From: Candidatus Wolframiiraptor sp.
GTDB lineage: Archaea; Thermoproteota; Nitrososphaeria_A; Caldarchaeales; Wolframiiraptoraceae
Assembly: GCA_003660635.1 (NCBI GenBank)
Contig: QMUP01000033.1
Coordinates: 1-7,707, forward strand
Direction: 5' to 3'
DNA length: 7,707 bases
Shown here: piece by piece, positions 5,868-7,707 of the stretch
Layout: each line of letters opens with the position of its first letter
How positions within the stretch are numbered: position 1 is the stretch's first letter
The notes under the pieces: model-generated
What the model saw: only the letters and a program-made list of their open reading frames with translations
Database searches by the model: none
Told to the model about the DNA's origin: nothing
Made by a program: the position numbers and the translations under genes

Positions 5868-5876
5868 GGGAGGAAG
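5868..5876 (+). promoter_or_regulatory. Ribosome-binding site deciding the TTG start of dnaG
   Basis: GGGAGGAAG ends 5-8 nt before TTG 5882. The dnaG frame has a stop (TGA, 5858-5860) just upstream and no ATG in between, so the TTG is the only reasonable start. Confidence 0.65.
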
Positions 5877-5881
5877 ACGAT

Positions 5882-7036
5882 TTGAGTATCGGGCCACCTT
5901 CGATAAAATATTTGATTGAAGCCAAGATCGAGGTAAACGGGGTAGTTGACCGGAACGATATAATTGGCGCGGTCTTCGGGCAGACCGAGGGACTATTCAG
6001 CAGCGAACTCGACCTGAGGGAACTCCAGAAGAGCGGGAGAATAGGTAGGATCGAGATCTCGGTAAACGTCCAAGGAAACAAGACCTATGGAAAGCTAACG
6101 GTCCCATCCGCCCTAGACAAGTACTCCACCGCCTTGATCGCAGCCATGATCGAGAGCGTAGACAGGGTTGGGCCATACAGCGCGGCCGTTAAGATCGAGA
6201 AGATACATGACGTGAGAGGCGAGAAGAGGAAGAAGATAATTGAACGCGCGAGGGCGATCCTATACCAATGGGAGAAGAGTAAGATACCCGAGGAAGATGA
6301 GGTCCTGAAGGAACTCGAGGAAGCGCTCCTAAAGGCCAGGGTAATAGAGTTTGGACCGGAGAAAATCCCAGCCGGCCCCGATGTCGGGAAGAGTGATGAG
6401 TTGATAATAGTCGAGGGGAGGGCTGACGTGATAAACCTCCTAAAACACGGTTACACAAACGTCATCGCGGTTGAGGGGATAAAGATCCCGGATTCGGTTA
6501 AGTCGCTCGCGGCGAAAAAGAAGAAGGTAATAGCGTTTCTCGACGGCGACCGCGGGGGAGACATGATCCTGAACGAGCTCAAGAACGCTGGCGTTAAGAT
6601 AGATCTCGTCGCCAGGGCGCCTTATGGAAAAGAGGTGGAGCAATTGACCGGAAAAGAGATCGTTGACGCATTCCACCACGCGGTTCCCTATGAGGAAGCC
6701 CTAAAGCAATTGAAGATCCCGAGGGGAAGAAAAGCGGTTGTCGCGCTTCCGGAGAAACTCAGGGACTATGCGCATGAAGTCGAGGGAAAGCTCATGGCCG
6801 TTCTCTTAGACGAGAACCTAAATGAGTTGAAGCGGACGCCGGTCAGCGAACTCGCCCAAGAACTCCAATCCCTAAGGGATAACGTGAAATACGTGGTCTT
6901 TGATGGGATAGTGACCCAGAGATTGGTTGACGTACTAGCTGAGAAAAGCGGCGAGGTCTATCTAATCGGCGTCAGGATAGGTGAGCTCTCGAAACCCGCT
7001 GAAAACGTGAAGGTGCTTACCCTCGACCGACTTTAG
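5882..7036 (+). CDS. dnaG: Archaeal DnaG-type primase (TOPRIM protein, exosome-associated)
   Basis: Archaeal DnaG has a TOPRIM catalytic core. In several archaea it has primase activity and it is also a stable subunit of the RNA exosome, aiding poly(A)-rich RNA degradation. The product is 384 aa from TTG 5882, near the family length. The N-terminal domain shows family blocks: IIGAVFGQTEGL (27-38), LDLRELQKSGRIGRIE (43-58) and DRVGPYSA (94-101). The TOPRIM domain begins with IIVEGRAD (175-182, catalytic Glu178) and continues with VIAVEG (194-199) and AFLDGDRGGD (218-227, Asp221 and Asp223). It is followed by ARAPYGKEVE (244-253). The C-terminal region (about 280-384) is less conserved. No bacterial zinc-binding or helicase-binding domain is present. 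The gene has its own promoter and its last 20 nt overlap the convergent pelota gene. Confidence 0.96.
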   Translation: MSIGPPSIKYLIEAKIEVNGVVDRNDIIGAVFGQTEGLFSSELDLRELQKSGRIGRIEISVNVQGNKTYGKLTVPSALDKYSTALIAAMIESVDRVGPYSAAVKIEKIHDVRGEKRKKIIERARAILYQWEKSKIPEEDEVLKELEEALLKARVIEFGPEKIPAGPDVGKSDELIIVEGRADVINLLKHGYTNVIAVEGIKIPDSVKSLAAKKKKVIAFLDGDRGGDMILNELKNAGVKIDLVARAPYGKEVEQLTGKEIVDAFHHAVPYEEALKQLKIPRGRKAVVALPEKLRDYAHEVEGKLMAVLLDENLNELKRTPVSELAQELQSLRDNVKYVVFDGIVTQRLVDVLAEKSGEVYLIGVRIGELSKPAENVKVLTLDRL

Positions 7037-7707
7037 CTTCCCTAATCTCCTTCAGGGGAACAGGGTATCTGAGGATCGCGACGACCCCGCCGAGTCTCAG
7101 AATCTTCTCGGAGGATTCTAGTCCATCGAGGAGAACCCTTAGATCGAGTTTTCCCCGCTCCGCCGCTTCTAAAAGCCTCTCTAACCGCGTGTCCTCGATG
7201 TTATTCCAGAGATAGCTCTCGGATATCAGGGCCTTCTCGACCGCGCCCATCTCCCAGGCGATCAATACCTCATCAACCCCTACCGCGACCCTCTCCGGAT
7301 TCTTCGACATAATCTCTATGAATCTCTCGGCCTCGATTGTATCGATAAAGGGCTTCAATTCCCGCATGAACTCCGGGACATTTCTGGACTTCAATAGCTC
7401 CCGTATTCCGGCTTCGCCTCCAACCGAGATGCTGCACGATGCCTTAACCCTCTCAAAGACCATCTTCGACTTCTTTCTAAGATAATTCATGAATCTCTGG
7501 ACGAAGACCTCTGGACCGAAGACAGCGACGACCGCGTTCTTGTCTTCGATTAAACGCCTCTTCACGGCGTCGACGGCTTCGTCAAAAGATTCCTCATAGG
7601 CTACCTCACCCCATGAAACCGATTTATCGACTTGAGGCAACTGCTTCGAGTAAATCGTGTCAAGCCCCCTGTTCGTGAATTCGGCGACGGCTATCTCGTA
7701 ATCATCA
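7017..7707 (-). CDS. pelA: mRNA surveillance protein pelota (aPelota/Dom34), C-terminal two thirds (partial)
   Basis: Pelota enters the A site of stalled ribosomes with aEF1A and, with ABCE1, splits them; it is an eRF1 relative. The reading frame is open to the right edge of the window, so the 5' end (about 120-130 codons of the Sm-like N-terminal domain) is missing and 229 codons are present. A TTG at 7640 in this frame is not the real start, because the sequence upstream still reads as pelota (DDYEIAVAEFTNRG, at the start of the central domain). Family blocks are AVFGPEVFVQRFMNYL in the central domain. In the C-terminal domain they are VLIAWEMGAVEKALIS, matching the conserved Ale.GAVe.LL segment, and near the end LGGVVAILRYPV, the pelota signature. 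The residues after that, ending in GRG, overlap the dnaG 3' end. Confidence 0.92.
   Translation of the reverse strand, partial: DDYEIAVAEFTNRGLDTIYSKQLPQVDKSVSWGEVAYEESFDEAVDAVKRRLIEDKNAVVAVFGPEVFVQRFMNYLRKKSKMVFERVKASCSISVGGEAGIRELLKSRNVPEFMRELKPFIDTIEAERFIEIMSKNPERVAVGVDEVLIAWEMGAVEKALISESYLWNNIEDTRLERLLEAAERGKLDLRVLLDGLESSEKILRLGGVVAILRYPVPLKEIREAKVGRG

Noticed and set aside
5833..5919. Short open frame starting at ATG 5833 in the dnaG leader, 28 codons long and overlapping the dnaG start.
   Set aside because: The ATG has no ribosome-binding site and would lie at or before the likely transcription start; nothing suggests a leader peptide beyond its position.
5797..6081. Minus-strand open frame over the dnaG 5' end.
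   Set aside because: It is antisense to the most conserved part of dnaG and covers the dnaG promoter.
6189..6679. Two minus-strand open frames inside dnaG.
   Set aside because: They are shadows of the coding frame with no recognisable protein features.
1..7707. CRISPR arrays, tRNA or rRNA genes, insertion sequences, defence islands.
   Set aside because: No spaced direct repeats, cloverleaf-like sequence, transposase motifs or terminal repeats were seen; almost all of the window is accounted for by the archaellum cluster, dnaG and pelota.

Overview
The window is archaeal chromosome. The diagnostic genes are an archaellum (archaeal flagellum) cluster, an archaeal-type DnaG primase and the archaeal/eukaryotic mRNA-surveillance factor pelota. 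Archaeal signals agree: BRE/TATA-like promoters, GGTGA/GGAGG ribosome-binding sites, frequent GTG and TTG starts, and overlapping genes. The order G-F-H-I-J with one fused or divergent FlaC/D/E-like gene in front suggests a member of the Thermoproteota/TACK group rather than a euryarchaeote with separate flaC, flaD and flaE. That placement is inference; no rRNA or other taxonomic marker was seen, and the species cannot be named from this sequence.

Layout. Positions 1-5027 form one leftward (minus-strand) operon. Read in its own direction it holds an unfamiliar 177-aa soluble protein with a faint V4R-like C-terminus (5027-4494), a FlaC/D/E-like cytosolic protein (4504-3857), flaG (3867-3379), flaF (3364-2834), flaH (2837-2127), flaI (2122-428) and the first 147 codons of flaJ (443-1, cut by the window edge). 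All junctions overlap or leave at most 14 nt, so one transcript is likely. A 100-nt divergent intergenic region (5028-5127) carries the operon promoter and a perfect 12-bp inverted repeat. To its right the archaellin gene flaB (5134-5745) is read in the opposite direction, which is unusual because archaellins normally lead the operon co-directionally. A hairpin plus T-run ends flaB. dnaG (5882-7036) follows on the plus strand with its own TATA box, and its last 20 nt overlap the 3' end of a convergent pelota gene that runs off the right edge (7707-7017).

How the genes work together. FlaB is the filament subunit, made with a class III signal peptide. FlaF and FlaG are single-membrane-span proteins of the stator/periplasmic part. 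FlaI is the hexameric motor and assembly ATPase, FlaH its RecA/KaiC-like ATP-binding partner, and FlaJ the polytopic membrane platform. The FlaC/D/E-like protein probably forms the cytosolic ring or switch that links the motor to chemotaxis. The prepilin peptidase and the chemotaxis genes are not in this window. The most interesting points are the first gene of the operon, which fits no standard archaellum component, and the palindrome in the archaellin promoter, which looks like an operator.
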